Part shown: positions 31,677 through 44,764 of the stretch, piece by piece | How the letters are laid out: each line of letters starts with the position of its first letter | Numbering within the stretch: position 1 is the stretch's first letter | Source of the DNA: Isoperla grammatica | Lineage: Eukaryota > Arthropoda > Insecta > Plecoptera > Perlodidae | Reading direction: 5' to 3' | Assembly: GCA_945910005.1 (NCBI GenBank) | Contig: OX246738.1 | Coordinates: 19,973,458-20,037,457, forward strand | Length of the DNA stretch: 64,000 bases | Program-made: the position numbers and the translations under genes | Notes under the pieces: model-generated | The model's input: the letters and a program-made list of their open reading frames with translations, nothing else | The model's database searches: none | Told to the model about the DNA's origin: nothing

Positions 31677-34600
31677 GAGGCTAACGGGGGGAAATAACGA
31701 TATTTTTTTCTTTCTGCTTTAGAACACCTTATCAAAGCACTACACATGTTTTTACTACACATTTTTAGCCCACGATGAATCTTTTTATCCAGATTTCCTA
31801 TTGTTTATTAACTTTGAATCTGATTAGGTCTTTACTTACCAAGTTTCAAGTTTTGATGTAAAATAAATCCAAGAGATCAAATGGGATTTTAATCTGTCTA
31901 GAAACCCTCCATTCTGACGAATACTCTGGCCCAGCTAGGAAAGTTGCTCTCAAGTCAGGACACAGACTTATGTTACTACACCGTTATGGTCCACGTTGAA
32001 AATACGTAATGGTATGTTAAGCCAGTTGGAGCTGCGTCCATCTACGAAGAGATGTCTGTAAAGTTTCTTGGTGTATTGTAATATATACAATTAAATTTGA
32101 AACTAACTTTGAGTGCATCGAACTGAGGCAGGTCCAGTCAGTGCTATACATTTATGGATGAGAAGTCTAATGTTTTATGAAAGTTGAAAACGGGTCAAAT
32201 GAACCCCGCTGCGACTCAAACTTGGCTCTTATTTACCGTCCAGGAACGTGCGTAGCCCCTGTGTAGTATTGTTACCAACAATTTAATTCTATTCAATTCA
32301 ATTTTGAATTTTCAGCTTTGATCATTTGAAACATGCTTATATTATTCTTGTTATTATTATATGGAAAAATGAAAAACGAAGAGTTGTCATATTAAACATA
32401 AAATAACCGAAGAGATAATTCCTGTCGTTGTAATTAGGGATGTTACCTAAACTACTGCCTGGCGATATTAACAGACGCTGTATGCTATGTTAGAATGTTT
32501 TGATCATGATCTAATCATAATGCAGTTATGTATTTGAAAGAGCATATTAAATATCATACATTTATTTCCCTCGATAAAATATATTTATTCATTCTTGTGA
32601 GTTAGCTTAAAATCTACCACATTGTGTGCCATGTATCTATATATATAATCTAATGATAAACGAGTGGTTATAAATTAAAAATAATCAATTTCAATAGTAG
32701 CATTGATTCCATTTCACACAAATCACAAATAAACTCAAATTATGTGTGTCTTTAATTAATGTGATTCTACCCCTAATTATACAGTGTTTTATGTATGAAT
32801 AAAGCACAGCGCATGAAGTAAGTACATTAAATATTGTCCTTTGAGAAGATCTAAACTACACTTCAAGAACGTTTTGGTGCAGATGTATGCAACTTATAAT
32901 GTTTTGCATGACAAATACTACAAACACCTACGCGTAAACCACATTTCATTGCTGTTGTTTATTGCTTGATTTGTTTTGCATACATATTACAGTATCTTAG
33001 TTTCCAAAACCTAGGAAACTGATTTACAAACATAAATTTGCTTTCAAAGATAATTATGTTTTGACAGAGGGTTTTTAGAAATTGTATTTTTCGTCCTAAA
33101 GATTTCCCCTTTGAGATATTTGATCGAATCGAATGATGTGCAACAATTCTACCTCCGTTGTCTTGATGATAACTTACTTAAACATTGAACCGAAATACTC
33201 GCAAGACATCTTTGAGTTGTGTTCGATGTTAACACGTTTGTAAAAAATATCCTAATGATGATTGATCGCTGTATATAATAGCCAGACTTATCGATTAGGC
33301 GATAATGGAGGTGGCTGTGGTGACGGGAAAAGAAAAATGATGATACAAAGAGGGTGGAAAACTCTCTACTACCTATAAACTCTGGCGGGAGAAACTTAAC
33401 ACTCTGCATCTGCGGTTATTACAATCATAGCCGAACATAAGAAAACTATTATTTTGTTGTTTTGATTTTAAACAATTACATACATCTACAGCTGATTTTT
33501 TTTATTAATTTCCAGAGCTGTTGTATTTTGACAAATATTTCAAACGAGCATATTGTTTATTTATATCAATGTTTTATTAGATGTATTTGAAGTGGTGAGC
33601 TTGTAAAGTAAATAAATTGCAAAATGAGCATCGTGTTTCGAACAGAGCACGTGGAAGAAATCAGGAAGTAGCTTATGTCCTCGTTTTAATTTTAATCTAG
33701 TTTTAAAATATATCTTATAAATTATACAACCATCATTTTATCACTTGAACTCACAAAAAACGTGTATTATTAAAAATAGACAATGTTGAGTAACTGATGA
33801 AAAAAAAATTCATTTGGCACTATATTGGAAAACCCCTAATACATATTATCTTAAATGTAACAAATCTCAATATATGTAAAATGTTTCAAAGGAAATATGT
33901 TAATTATGATGTTTAATGCATCTTCAGCCAGTATTGAGTTATATGTTCGAGCAATGTTTAAAAGCAAGTATAATGCAGATTTAAATATAAGTGCGTTAAA
34001 ATCACAGGACTTTTATCTACGACCAATCGCGTCAGCCATTGTTTTCTACATTCGACATACATACTGTGTTGTAATGATGTACTTTCCCTAGCAGAGCTAC
34101 TTTGTAGAGCGACTTTGTTAATTTTTATGAATGAGTGTGATAAAAGTAGTAAAATATAAAGTACGCACTCAAATAAAAACATTTAGAACCTGACTTGTTG
34201 TGTCTGGGTGTGACATTTTGTAAGGTGTACTAGTTAACAACACTTTGTCTTAATTCAGAACCCGTTTCATCGTTATGTGAAAACAAGCATTTTGGCTGTT
34301 AAATAACAACACGGCTAAGACAAAAATTAAATAACATATTTTCAGAAAGATACTTACTTCCTTTTTTCGTATATTATTGAATGTTTAGGTTGCCAAACTT
34401 TTTCTTTAAATTCGTGATGCAAATATTTCCAAAGCATATGGTAATTACGGTAAATAGAAGTGTTATCATTGTAAATGTTCGTATATTCTAAATTGAGAAA
34501 TGCACTTTATTCGAGTATCGCACCGAAAACTTTGTGCTTGATATGTTTTACTTCATTTTATCAAAATATGAAATTATTGATGTATGTCTCGGCACTGGTT

Positions 34601-36690
34601 GGTAGCGATATTTGGTGAGAAACTGTTTACACATTAAGTATGAATTACCAATTGCATATTTAACAAATACATACACAATTATATAGATACAAATTCACAG
34701 CTTTACACAACATTTGCTATTTAAATGTTCAAAATAGTTTAATCTTCGTATTAACACGATTGTTGGACACATCTATATTCCAGAAGTTATTCACAGAAAG
34801 ATATAAGTGGTCGCCTTTATTTCGCGAGTATGATTGAAAATCTAAGTAGCAATTTCATGGCAACCTAACTATGCGTAACAAATTAGTTGATGGAAAAACT
34901 GCGTCAAGCTTAATTAAAATTCGCTCTAGCGTTCGTAACAAGCTCACTCAGAAAGATAAACGAGCGTAGGAACTGTGCCAATCGGCATTTCGTTATAAGA
35001 GAAACTGGCCTATGTAAACATTTTGACGGAGACCAACCTATATACTTTACAATAATTGACTCGTACAAAAAAAATCCTCCTTACAGAATTTTTTGCATGA
35101 AGGTTGAAATTTAGAAAATGTAATTTTCTGTTCGTTGAAGTCGTAAACATTGAGATTTTACCATTTCTAGACGGCAACATTTTACCGTGGAGCTCTTTAT
35201 CCGTGTCTGGCCATGTTAAACCCCAAGGGTGAACGTGGGTCTCTTTAAGCAGACTTGCCCATGAGTGAAGAGCTAACATATAACGTCTCTGCACTCACGA
35301 TACAACTCCTTAAGTTAACCTCGATATGGTCAGTTTGCCTCAACTTAGTTGAGACTTATTTTAACTCAACCAGGTAACTTAAAAAATCTTATTCTTATTG
35401 AGCTAGGTGGGGAATATACGCTATAATAAATCACTGTAATTCTTTAATACCAGATAATCTCTCTCCTACAAATTTCAGTTTTGTGTGTAGTTAACTGTTT
35501 AGATTCTCTGTTATACTTGTTAATTTGTCGTAGTACACAGAAGGTAATAAACACGTAAGAGACAACTAATACTAGACCAGGCCAACTAATTCTATGCAAT
35601 TAACATATTTGTCAGAATGATTGATCAGAATTACGTCACACGAAGTTTGCGTGTTCGTAGTAGACTTGGACAAAGTAAAAAGAGTAAACCGTGGTTCTTA
35701 TACGAACACGACAGAACCCATTCCTATTTTTAGAAAATAAAAGCGTTTTCCAAACATAATTTCGATTTATAATTAACACTTATGACTGTTGAATAAACAA
35801 CCAGCGTATTTGTGTGTAATTATTTTATACGCGTATTCTAACACACCTTCAGAAGCACTTCTTAAACAAATATCTTGTTACGTACGTAGTTTTCTTATAA
35901 CTTGTCAGCTTAAAAAGAGTGCCTTACATTTTGGAGAAATATCATTGCTATTTTTATTCCAAATAGTTAATTACTTATTAATGAAAATAAAATCCATGCC
36001 ATCCACAAAATTCATGAACTGTTTAAAGACAAATTTGACAAAATTTACTGTATTGAAAAATGTGTTTAAATACAGTACTATTTGATTCACCATACATTAT
36101 TATTATTTTTCATTGTTGTGAGAGGTGGATATAACATGATTAAAAAACGCATTAATTTTGCTTGGCTTTAATATCAGAACTTCTGGTTTGCCTTGACGAG
36201 CAATTTCTCCACTAGAAGAAAGCACTAACAGAAACATTCCAAGAATTTGTCCAGCCACCAATCAAGACTGCGTTCTGAAGCAACCAACCATTTTTTCTAC
36301 TCTGCCACCGTCCAGCTTGGCGGGAATGCTGTAGTACTGTGCTGTGTTGTCGAGCAATTCAATTCTAGACGACATTCTCTAAGATCTTGTCAGTGGAATG
36401 TAGACGGTTCGCTGCAAAAACAAGGATTGTTCTTAGAACAACACTGAAGTTTGTCGATCTTACGTAACAACTTGGCCGCTGTTTTTATCAGAAAAAAGGT
36501 TTCATTTCAATTTTTTAAAGTTTAATTAAACTTACGTGAAGAGGGACAGTGCTGTTAGCGCCTTACATCACAAATTACTTTCGTTGCACGTTATCTTTAA
36601 CTAGCCGGTATAGTGGCGTTGTTTGGTGTGCCACAAGTTTAATCTAAGCGTTATACTTAAATGTTTGTGATGTTTTTTTTTTTATCAAAC
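31677..36690. other. AT-rich stretch, no gene assigned
   Basis: It contains isolated frames, for example minus 35010-35294 (94 codons) and plus 36247-36447. Neither has a domain or splice context that I can support. No tandem array or inverted element of note was seen. Confidence 0.4.
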
Positions 36691-36699
36691 TATTTTCCT

Positions 36700-36850
36700 C
36701 GGTAAGAAGTGTGTTAGGGCGAGGTCGATTGGGCGTTGATCTGGTAAACCGTGATGGCCGTTGCGTTCCAGGTTCGAATCCTGGCTTGGGTGTGGATACA
36801 ATGTAGTGTGTTTCGTCATTATCGCTCACTCGCCGTCTCGATTAGTAAAG
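36700..36850 (+). mobile_element. tRNA-derived SINE-like element, family C copy 1
   Basis: A perfect T-arm, CCAGGTTCGAATCCTGG (36768-36784), contains the Pol III B box GGTTCGAATCC. The A-box region upstream is degraded. The body after the tRNA part (TCGTC..TATCGCTCACTCG, then CCGTCTCGATTAG) matches a second copy at 59640-59775 in order and spacing, so this is a dispersed retroposon and not a free-standing tRNA. No clear poly(A) tail. Confidence 0.6.
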
Positions 36851-38356
36851 TTGCCAATATATGAAACAATACATATTCCAAGTAAAATAATAATATAAAT
36901 GAAAACCTCATTTTTCTTTAATTAAAAAAACTATTTCTGATTTGTTAGAATAGTGAATTTATTAAATTGAAATACATTATTGGTATGAATATGCAATCTA
37001 TTCCAAACCCGTATATTTTTTAAATCTGATGATCCATCTTTCTTTTTAAATGATATCGAATAGTTTTTTTCTCGCTTTCCCGACGTTCGCTTGAAATCAG
37101 ATCCCATTCATCCGACCTTATTCGCGTTTTCATCATCCAATATCAAACCTCACTTCTGCGAAATATGTAGCCGTTTTCAATCTGTGGAAAATGGTGTTAT
37201 AAATGGAAGTATAATCTCGAGTTGCAAGTGTTGAATAAAGCGACGCCATTGATGAGGTATGTCGAACTGGTGGTATGAGAGGGGAAGAGAGAGGGGGAAG
37301 AGACGGGGAGGGGATAACTTCTGCTTGATGAGTAGAGACACCATGAATTGACGAAGCGCGCTTTGACAAGACACAGCGGGGGTGAAACTATAACCAGAAT
37401 ACACTTACCGCTCCCCCCCCCCCCCACAGCTTAACTCTTCATCCTTTCCTCATCATCTCGGTATTCTTATGTCTGGCTTCCCACATGTAAATCTCAAAGT
37501 GATTAAAAACTATTGCGTGCGTCTTGGCGTCTTTAGCGGGATACCATAAAAGTATACAATCTACTAAGTAATACGTTTCTAAGTTTTCAAATCACAAAAA
37601 GCTTATTTTCGAGCGGAAGAAAACCTAGACTAAAACATCAATCAACTGAAGTTAGTAAAATGGTAGACAGATAAACCACAAGCTTCCCTTGACAGATATT
37701 GTAGTTATACCCGTGTAATGTTTGGTCATAGTCTGTGCATAATACGTACGTAGAAAATACATTGGATTGGTCGTGTAGGACAATTGGCTTCTGATGATAG
37801 TGGCGTGAATTCTGTAACTGGCTAATAATGGAACTATTTTACACTTCTGTCGCGATAATATAATTAATTATACAACCAGAAACTTACCTTATATATTTTG
37901 AGAGTTCTGAGTGGATTTGTACCAACATGAGGTATATTCTCTGATAATTCTGGCATTGCGACGTGACCCTTTTGGAGAACGAGACAGGTAATCATGTGTT
38001 GAGGAAGCCAGGGATGTGTACCCTCATTTTCCGACTCGTTTCCATTCCTACCCTCAACAAGATAAGTCAGCTGTTCAATGAAGTTTTAAACTCGATCCGT
38101 AGTGAGTTTCATTGTAAGTATATGTGAAATGTGAGCTAGTTCACAAATCTTCCGCGTGAAGTGGAGTAATTTGTAGAAACGAAAGCAAACATGTAACTAC
38201 AGACAAGTAAAAGTAGGTTTGTACCAGACCTGATTTGTTCTACAGTCATCTTCAAATTATTGAACTCAATTGCATAGTTAAATAGCTAAGCATCTCGAAC
38301 CAGGAAGCGAGATGCCTTCGGTTCAAGTGCATTGAGCGCAGAATACGGTCTGGATA

Positions 38357-38387
38357 GGGTTGGGGAGGGGTTTGGGGGGAGGGGGGC
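38357..38387 (+). other. G-quadruplex-forming motif
   Basis: GGGTTGGGGAGGGG followed by TTTGGGGGGAGGGGGG gives five G-runs of three or more with loops of one to three bases, which satisfies the usual intramolecular G4 pattern. No promoter or gene could be tied to it. Confidence 0.7.
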
Positions 38388-39670
38388 TTTATTGGCTTTT
38401 AAGACGGAGCGTAATTAAAATGTAGGGGCTTGTCGACCGAGTCGGCTGCTTCGCTTGGTGATGAATGAATAGCTAGAAGCCTGCCCGAGTGAAACTTGGG
38501 AGTCGAGACTCGAGAGCTACAGGAATATTTACGCCCCAGGTGATCCGCATAGCGATAGAATACATAATTCTCTCCAGCTTGTATTGCGATCTACGTGAGC
38601 CTGGTTCTTGCGTTGTGGCTGCCATGTGGAAATACCTTTCTATGGGCTGTTGTGTGAGATTTCCGATATGCAAAGCACAATATCTCAAAAACCGCGGAAA
38701 AAACTCTGCTACTTTACGCCTGTGCGAGGTATATTGAGAGATGGCAGGGAAACGCCTGCAGACACTTCAAGATCGAGTGAAATATGTATAAAGATACTTT
38801 GAATTCACTTCACAACATAACACTATTAATTCGTAGAAAGTGGGTTATTTTTAGAAAATGCAGGCGTGGAATATTACGGTCTCGCGTTGCTGAATCAAAC
38901 TTAATTATATATGGGCCAACTAGAATGTGACGAAATCAACAGTATAACCATGTTAAAGAATGTTGCCATCTGGGAAAAAAGATTACTGTGGAGGATAAAT
39001 AGAAGCGTAGAATATAGCTCAAGCAATCCTGATTTTCAAGGAATATTAACAGGCTCTGACGTAGAATTATATATAAGGAATTACTCTTAATGTAATGTAA
39101 TGTATTGGAGATGGAGTAATTGCGATTCACTAGACCTGAGAAGCTCAAATCATCGTCATTAAACAAATTGTAATACACATTAATCCATGATGAAGACTCT
39201 ACTATAGCTGTGACAAAACTTTAAGTTTGTAGCTAATAGTAGTGGCGGAGATATCAACGCAGTGAACGAAATATATACATGTGGATGATGATAAATGAAA
39301 ATGATATATATTTCAATACGCCTGTTTCCTACATGAGTTGGGTCAGTTGGTGGATAGCAATTAACCAGCATTTATTATTACAGTAATGATACTAATTAAC
39401 TAAAATTTCTACTACAAAATTATCAGCACCACAATTGTCCTGGAAATTCATCCATTGATGTGTCTAACCAATTATCTGACTGATGTGTTATTCCGATACA
39501 ACGTATATTTTTATTTAATAGAGCGCATTTCTATCTGAATTCCCCTTGGGACGTACACTTGAAATTTGTCACTGTGTGACATGGCTCTCTTGTTTGGGTC
39601 TGTGCCTGCCAATATAGTATTTACCCATTGGTCACGTACAACGGTCACAGCAGTCGACTATAGACTTCAG

Positions 39671-39695
39671 CCCCCCCCCCCCCCCCCCACCCCCC
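39671..39695 (+). repeat. C18 plus C-rich tract
   Basis: C18, a single A, then a further C run. It is part of the dispersed set of C homopolymers in this window. Confidence 0.9.
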
Positions 39696-40167
39696 AAACA
39701 ACGTGCGTGACTCGTGTCATTCTATTCTCTTTTTGCCACATCTCAAATTGTAGCCGAGGGAGAAGTGGAGTCGGTGTCAAACCACCTCTCTTTACAAAGT
39801 AAAACAGGTATAGTTATGTCAACTAAACCTCACCGAAAGTGACTTCATATTTGAGCGTATGTCAGATATGTGATCTTCAATCAATATTGTTTAGTGTTTT
39901 ATTTAATAACATTAATTTTACCGTATCTCTTGATATGACGCATACCAAACAATACAAAATACGCTTCATATATATATATTATACATTACAGACTGAATTA
40001 CTGCAAAAATGTGTATTTGTTAATTTAGTTACCCGTCAAATTATTTCTTTAATACAATGGTTGCACTAATAAAATACAAATAATTCAATCATACGTATAC
40101 TACATATTTAACAAAGGCATAAAGGTTCCTGCTTTTGTTATATTTCATAATGAGTTTCTAGTAAAAG

Positions 40168-41341
40168 CCGTGTCAGACAATAGAGACTCACGCAAGCGTA
40201 TTACCAACTCCGATACATGACAAGCCTCATGTGTCCCTGGTCACGTGTTAAAATAACGCGTTTTGATCGGAGCTCGCTAACTTTACTCGCTTGGAAGTTG
40301 AATAACGTGAGCATATTACGAGCTCGCGCGAGCTGGATCGGCCATGTATCGGGCTGCCGGCGAGTTCCATGCTATCAAGTGCAAGTCTACAAGGAGCTCG
40401 CGCGAGCTGGATCGGCCATGTATCGGGCTGCCGGCGAGTTCCATGCTATCAAGTGCAAGTCAACGCGTAGCGAGGAGCTCGCGCGAGCTGGATCGACCAT
40501 GTATCGGGCTGCCGGCGAGTTCCATGCTATATCAAGTGCAAGTCTACGCGTAGCGAGGAGCTCGCGCGAGCTGGGTCGACCATGTATCGGGCTGCCGGCG
40601 AGTTCCATGCTATATCAAGTGCAAGTCTACGCGTAGCGAGGAGCTCGCGCGAGCTGGATCGGCCATGCCTCGGGCTGCTGGCGAGTTCCATGCTATCAAG
40701 TGCAAGTCTACGCGTAACGAGGAGCTCGCGCGAGCTGGATCGGCCATGTATCGGGCTGCCGGCGAGTTCCATGCTATATCAAGTGCAAGTCTACGCGTAG
40801 CGAGGAGCTCGCGCGAGCTGGGTCGACCATGTATCGGGCTGCCGGCGAGTTCCATGCTATATCAAGTGCAAGTCTACGCGTAGCGAGGAGCTCGCGCGAG
40901 CTGGATCGGCCATGTATCGGGCTGCCGGCGAGTTCCATGCTATATCAAGTGCAAGTCTACGCGTAGCGAGGAGCTCGCGCGAGCTGGATCGACCATGTAT
41001 CGGGCTGCCGGCGAGTTCCATGCTATATCAAGTGCAAGTCTACGCGTAGCGAGGAGCTCGCGCGAGCTGGATCGGCCATGCCTCGGGCTGCCGGCGAGTT
41101 CCATGCTATATCAAGTGCAAGTCTACGCGTAGCGAGGAGCTCGCGCGAGCTGGATCGACCATGTATCGGGCTGCCGGCGAGTTCCATGCTATATCAAGTG
41201 CAAGTCTACGCGTAGCGAGGAGCTCGCGCGAGCTGGATCGGCCATGCCTCGGGCTGCTGGCGAGTTCCATGCTATCAAGTGCAAGTCTACACGTAGCGAG
41301 GAGCTCGCGCGAGTAACTCGATCCTCGATCGTCTGACACGG
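40168..41341. mobile_element. Short-TIR element carrying a CpG-rich satellite
   Basis: CCGTGTCAGACAATAGAG (40168-40185) is matched by the inverted CTCGATCGTCTGACACGG (41324-41341), 16 of 18 positions. The interior is a 136-bp unique left part followed by a tandem array filling the rest. There is no coding sequence, so it would be a non-autonomous element. Possible 8-bp flanks (AGTAAAAG / GATTAAAG) agree at only five positions, so a target duplication is not established. MITE- or Helitron-like elements with internal tandem repeats are known from invertebrates, particularly bivalves, as I recall. Confidence 0.65.
40322..41316. repeat. 83-bp CpG-rich tandem satellite, 12 units
   Basis: GCTCGCGCGAGCTGG starts recur at 40322, 40396, 40477, 40560, 40643, 40724, 40807, 40890, 40973, 41056, 41139 and 41222, plus a truncated start at 41303. 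Spacings are 74, 81, 83, 83, 81, then mostly 83. The 81-bp units lack one AT dinucleotide (CTATCAAG versus CTATATCAAG). Each unit holds two perfect palindromes: AGCTCGCGCGAGCT and, in most units, CTACGCGTAG. ORFs of 69-139 codons on both strands exist only because the unit is stop-poor in some frames. They are not genes. Confidence 0.95.
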
Positions 41342-42129
41342 GATTAAAGTGTGCAATACAGCATTAGTTAAATTTCAATTGCATTTTGAACAAACAAATT
41401 GAAACTTGTTTATATAATCAAAATGGACTATATCAACTACTTCTAAGAAGATTAGCACATTCATTGTATAACTCCCGTGATTGCGTAAATGAATTCGTTT
41501 TAATTAGACCCGTTGGCGAGATTTTTACGTATAGGTATAATATAATCATCACCAACGTTTTATTTCGTATTTGGTGTGTGTGGCTGTGGCATTACATAGA
41601 TCGGAATGCTTCAGGCAGAATGTAAAACAACAAAATGAAACAAGTTCCTTTGTGTAGTTACGTCATTTGCTCATCAAACGAGAGAGACAACCGGTAGTAA
41701 CAACGCTGACATTTCAATTAATGCGTTTCGGTTTGCAACGCCGGGAGCGCCAAATGGATATATGCATTGAATACATTCTATACACGTGTATCGCCTATGG
41801 GAAACACAGGTACATGTATTATTGATGAGAAAGGCGCATTATGCAATCTGTCGTTCTATTTATGTCTGTTCAGCTCTTTCTGGCCGGGTTGTGGGTGTGT
41901 CGTATTGTACGATACCTGCGTGGATCTATTCAACACCGATGAAACATTGCAGTTATTTTCAATATGTGATAAAATAAGGTTATCGTAATTGTATAAGAAT
42001 TGTTTAACCTGTCATTTATCATTCTCTAATTGGATAGTTTATAACTATCGAATTCCATTGTTAGAAATACGAGTATGACGTCGGGACGGAGAGGGCCTAA
42101 TTAAGGAAGAGGGATAAGTAGGAACATCT

Positions 42130-42245
42130 ATTGTAAGGGGTTAAGGAGGTTAAGGAGAGAAAAAGAGAAAGTGTAGGATCTACTTTCATCGCCTTCTATG
42201 ATTGGCAGAGTCACCCAGGGTCAAATATTACCCCGGGACCAGACG
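42130..42245. repeat. Dispersed repeat family B, copy 2
   Basis: Partner of 1900-2020. It shares a purine-rich lead, TGTAGGATCT, TTGGCAGAGTC and ATTACCCC.G..CCA in order. Divergence is considerable. Confidence 0.45.
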
Positions 42246-42761
42246 GGGACAATGGAGTAATTATGAGTATAGGCTAGTAATAGTTTTATAGTTTCGGTGA
42301 TTATTTGTTGTAAAGTTAAGTGATATGGGATTCACTTATATATAAATTATAGGTTTGAGTTTTGCATTCATTCTTCACCGGACATTTCATATTATTGATA
42401 GGTGTGATTGAATACTTGTGCTAATGAAAGGTAAGGAACTACATCGCCGACTACTGTATTTAAAAGACAAATGTATTACTATTCGGGTACAGACGAACGA
42501 GAAGTTCATAAGTTCATCGTATACTAAGGTATTACAATTTTGAAGAGTGCGAGGTATAATGTAATTCCCTGGTTAGCTCTACCTGCATTACGAGGCAACT
42601 TAACAAGAGAGACAACGCTGTATCACCTTACTGTAGAATGTGTCGTTAAACAACACAATGTATACAGTAGGCTAAATACAACTATCATTTCTAACGTGTT
42701 AACAAAACACAGTTTGTTGTGTATTTAATTTAGAGTTCCTTATATATATCTATGTATTTAT

Positions 42762-42793
42762 TGTTTGTATTTATTTATTTATTTATTTATTTA
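42762..42793. repeat. (TTTA)n microsatellite
   Basis: Several uninterrupted TTTA units, probably the tail or target of a retroposon, but no element body was recognised next to it. Confidence 0.8.
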
Positions 42794-43407
42794 GTATTCA
42801 TCCTATTCACTTACATCATTCAGTTTTAATAAAACAATATTATATTATATATTGTATCTAAATCCACGAATAAGCTAGATGGTTGTTAGATAGCGGTTTG
42901 TAAACATGTTAATCACAATAATAATGATTATTTCCATTCGTACATGCAAAAGATTTATGACACAACAGCAATTTACAATATTATAATACTTAGATTTCTA
43001 TATATATATTTACACACATTCTATACGAGATCAACCGTCAATCCTGATTTTCGTACGTTTATCGCAGTACAATGCCGATTTAAATGTGCCTTATTTCCTC
43101 AAGAAAGTGGTCTTTATTTTTAGATCACAATCTACCTCCAGCCATCATTTTGGAAAGATAAACTGAAATTAATTATAGAAACACTGTGGTGCTTGATTAC
43201 GCCTACGATTAATCACGGGAGACGCTGCCTTCTTTCTAAGGGTCCAAAATGAATTATGGATGACGCATCTACAAGGAGGGCTCTGGCCCGAGGGAACGCA
43301 ACGAAAGGGTTGGCTGCATGCTTTAAGTCAGTTGCTATGGAATCATATTGACTGACTGATGGTGGTGCAGGCAGGTGTAAAGCTGATGATATTATAAGGG
43401 ATTCGAA

Positions 43408-43660
43408 TTAAATTCGGCCGTTGTGGGTGAAAATGAAAGATCACAGGTAAACCTAGTACCAATGCGTACAGTCTTTGGATATATGTTTTTACAAATAGAG
43501 GGTATTAAAATTGCGTATACACAATGTTTAGTGGATTGAATTCGGCCATTGTGGTTGAAACCGAAGGTTCACAGGTGAACAATGCGTACACTTTTGGATA
43601 CATGTTGTGTAAACGTAGAGGATATTACATTGCGTATACACAGTGTTAAGTAGATTGTGC
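43408..43660. repeat. Degenerate tandem duplication of about 126 bp
   Basis: AATTCGGCCGTTGTGGGTGAAA at about 43411 is repeated as AATTCGGCCATTGTGGTTGAAA at about 43538. Both are followed by TCACAGGT, AATGCGTACA, CTTTGGATA, TAGAGG.TATTA and TTGCGTATACACA. The copies differ by substitutions and short deletions. Confidence 0.85.
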
Positions 43661-44764
43661 ACTCGAAAGAAAAGTAGAATATCTGTTTTAAGAAAAGCAC
43701 TAACACACTTGGTGAGAAACCTTACTTCCATCAAATATTACTGTGCTATTCTAATGTGCGCCATCTGTACCGATATAATGATGTGATATGAACTTTTAGA
43801 CGCGGTTCGATTATGAATGAGCAACGATAAGGTGATCACTGGTGTTGGTCGTTATAAAAAGGCTGTGACCCAATCACCGCCTTCCGTAGCAACCGAAACT
43901 GGTGATAGCAACTCTCCCATACAGAATCGAGTCCTCCATGCAACAAATAACTAATGTTCTGAATGCATATAACATAGGTTTTGTTTCTTGAAGAGTTGCA
44001 CACGTGCTATATTTGTGTATGTTTTTGTATTTCATGGTTGTGTATGTTTTGTATCTAGTATGTCTAAGAGTGGGTGTTTTTATTCGATCACAGTGAATGA
44101 AATAGCCATGCAAGTTGTTGGCATCAAACTAGAACGGTTAATGATACTACTCATTCGTGGCGCGGTGCAGTTTCTATATACTCGAACCGAAACTTGCGAA
44201 CACAAAGAGAAAAACAAATCAAAATGTCTCCAGTGCAACCACAACTTGCGTTAGTGAAGAAGAAAGAAGATCGTTCTCTTTGCAAAGGGTTCTTACTCGT
44301 AAAAGTAATTTGTACCAGACCTTTCGCAAATTACCTACGTACATTCACTATTGCGTGATGTTGAGTAATTTTCTAAAATAAAAACAAAAACATGACATCA
44401 TTCACTCTTCGTTACAATTTTCATTACAATCATCCTTTCTTCTTGTTTTTTTTTAGAGACGGTTTGTAAAGAAGTTTGACGAAGATGTAGTGGAAACAAC
44501 AATGTTTCAATTAGTCCGGAACATCAACAGTGTAACCCACAAAAAACAAGAACCCCTTGAAAAAACGTCTTAATTAATTAAATTTGTACCGAAATGGGAC
44601 GTGTATGAAATTATTTACATAAACGTAGTTTAAGATATAAAATTGTTTCATTATTAATTTTTTTCTTTAAGAAAATGAATTTAAACATCAACTGATTCAA
44701 TTTCACTCATCTAATTTCTTTTTCAAGGATTGTGAACAAATCAACAACAAACAACAATACTAGA

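Larger units (their letters stand above)
36851..40160. other. AT-rich stretch with C tracts and a G4 motif
   Basis: It includes C tracts at 37413-37425 and 39671-39695, a G-quadruplex-like run at 38357-38387, and a hairpin GCATCTCG...CGAGATGC (about 38290-38313). ORFs of 60-82 codons around 37133-37427 and 38473-38802 overlap in several frames and have no recognisable product. Confidence 0.4.
41342..44756. other. AT-rich stretch with minor repeats, no gene
   Basis: Frames such as 41386-41625, 41767-41988 and 42540-42728 show no recognisable domain. Repeat family B copy 2, a (TTTA)n run and a degenerate duplication are listed separately. Confidence 0.4.

Noticed and set aside
35010..35294. 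94-codon minus-strand frame with a protein-like middle
   Set aside because: The central stretch looks plausible, but there is no family match from memory and the C-terminal part is AT-driven low complexity. Not enough to call a gene.
40217..40883. Several overlapping frames of 69-139 codons on both strands
   Set aside because: They are translations of the 83-bp satellite. The unit length is not a multiple of three and frames change between units.
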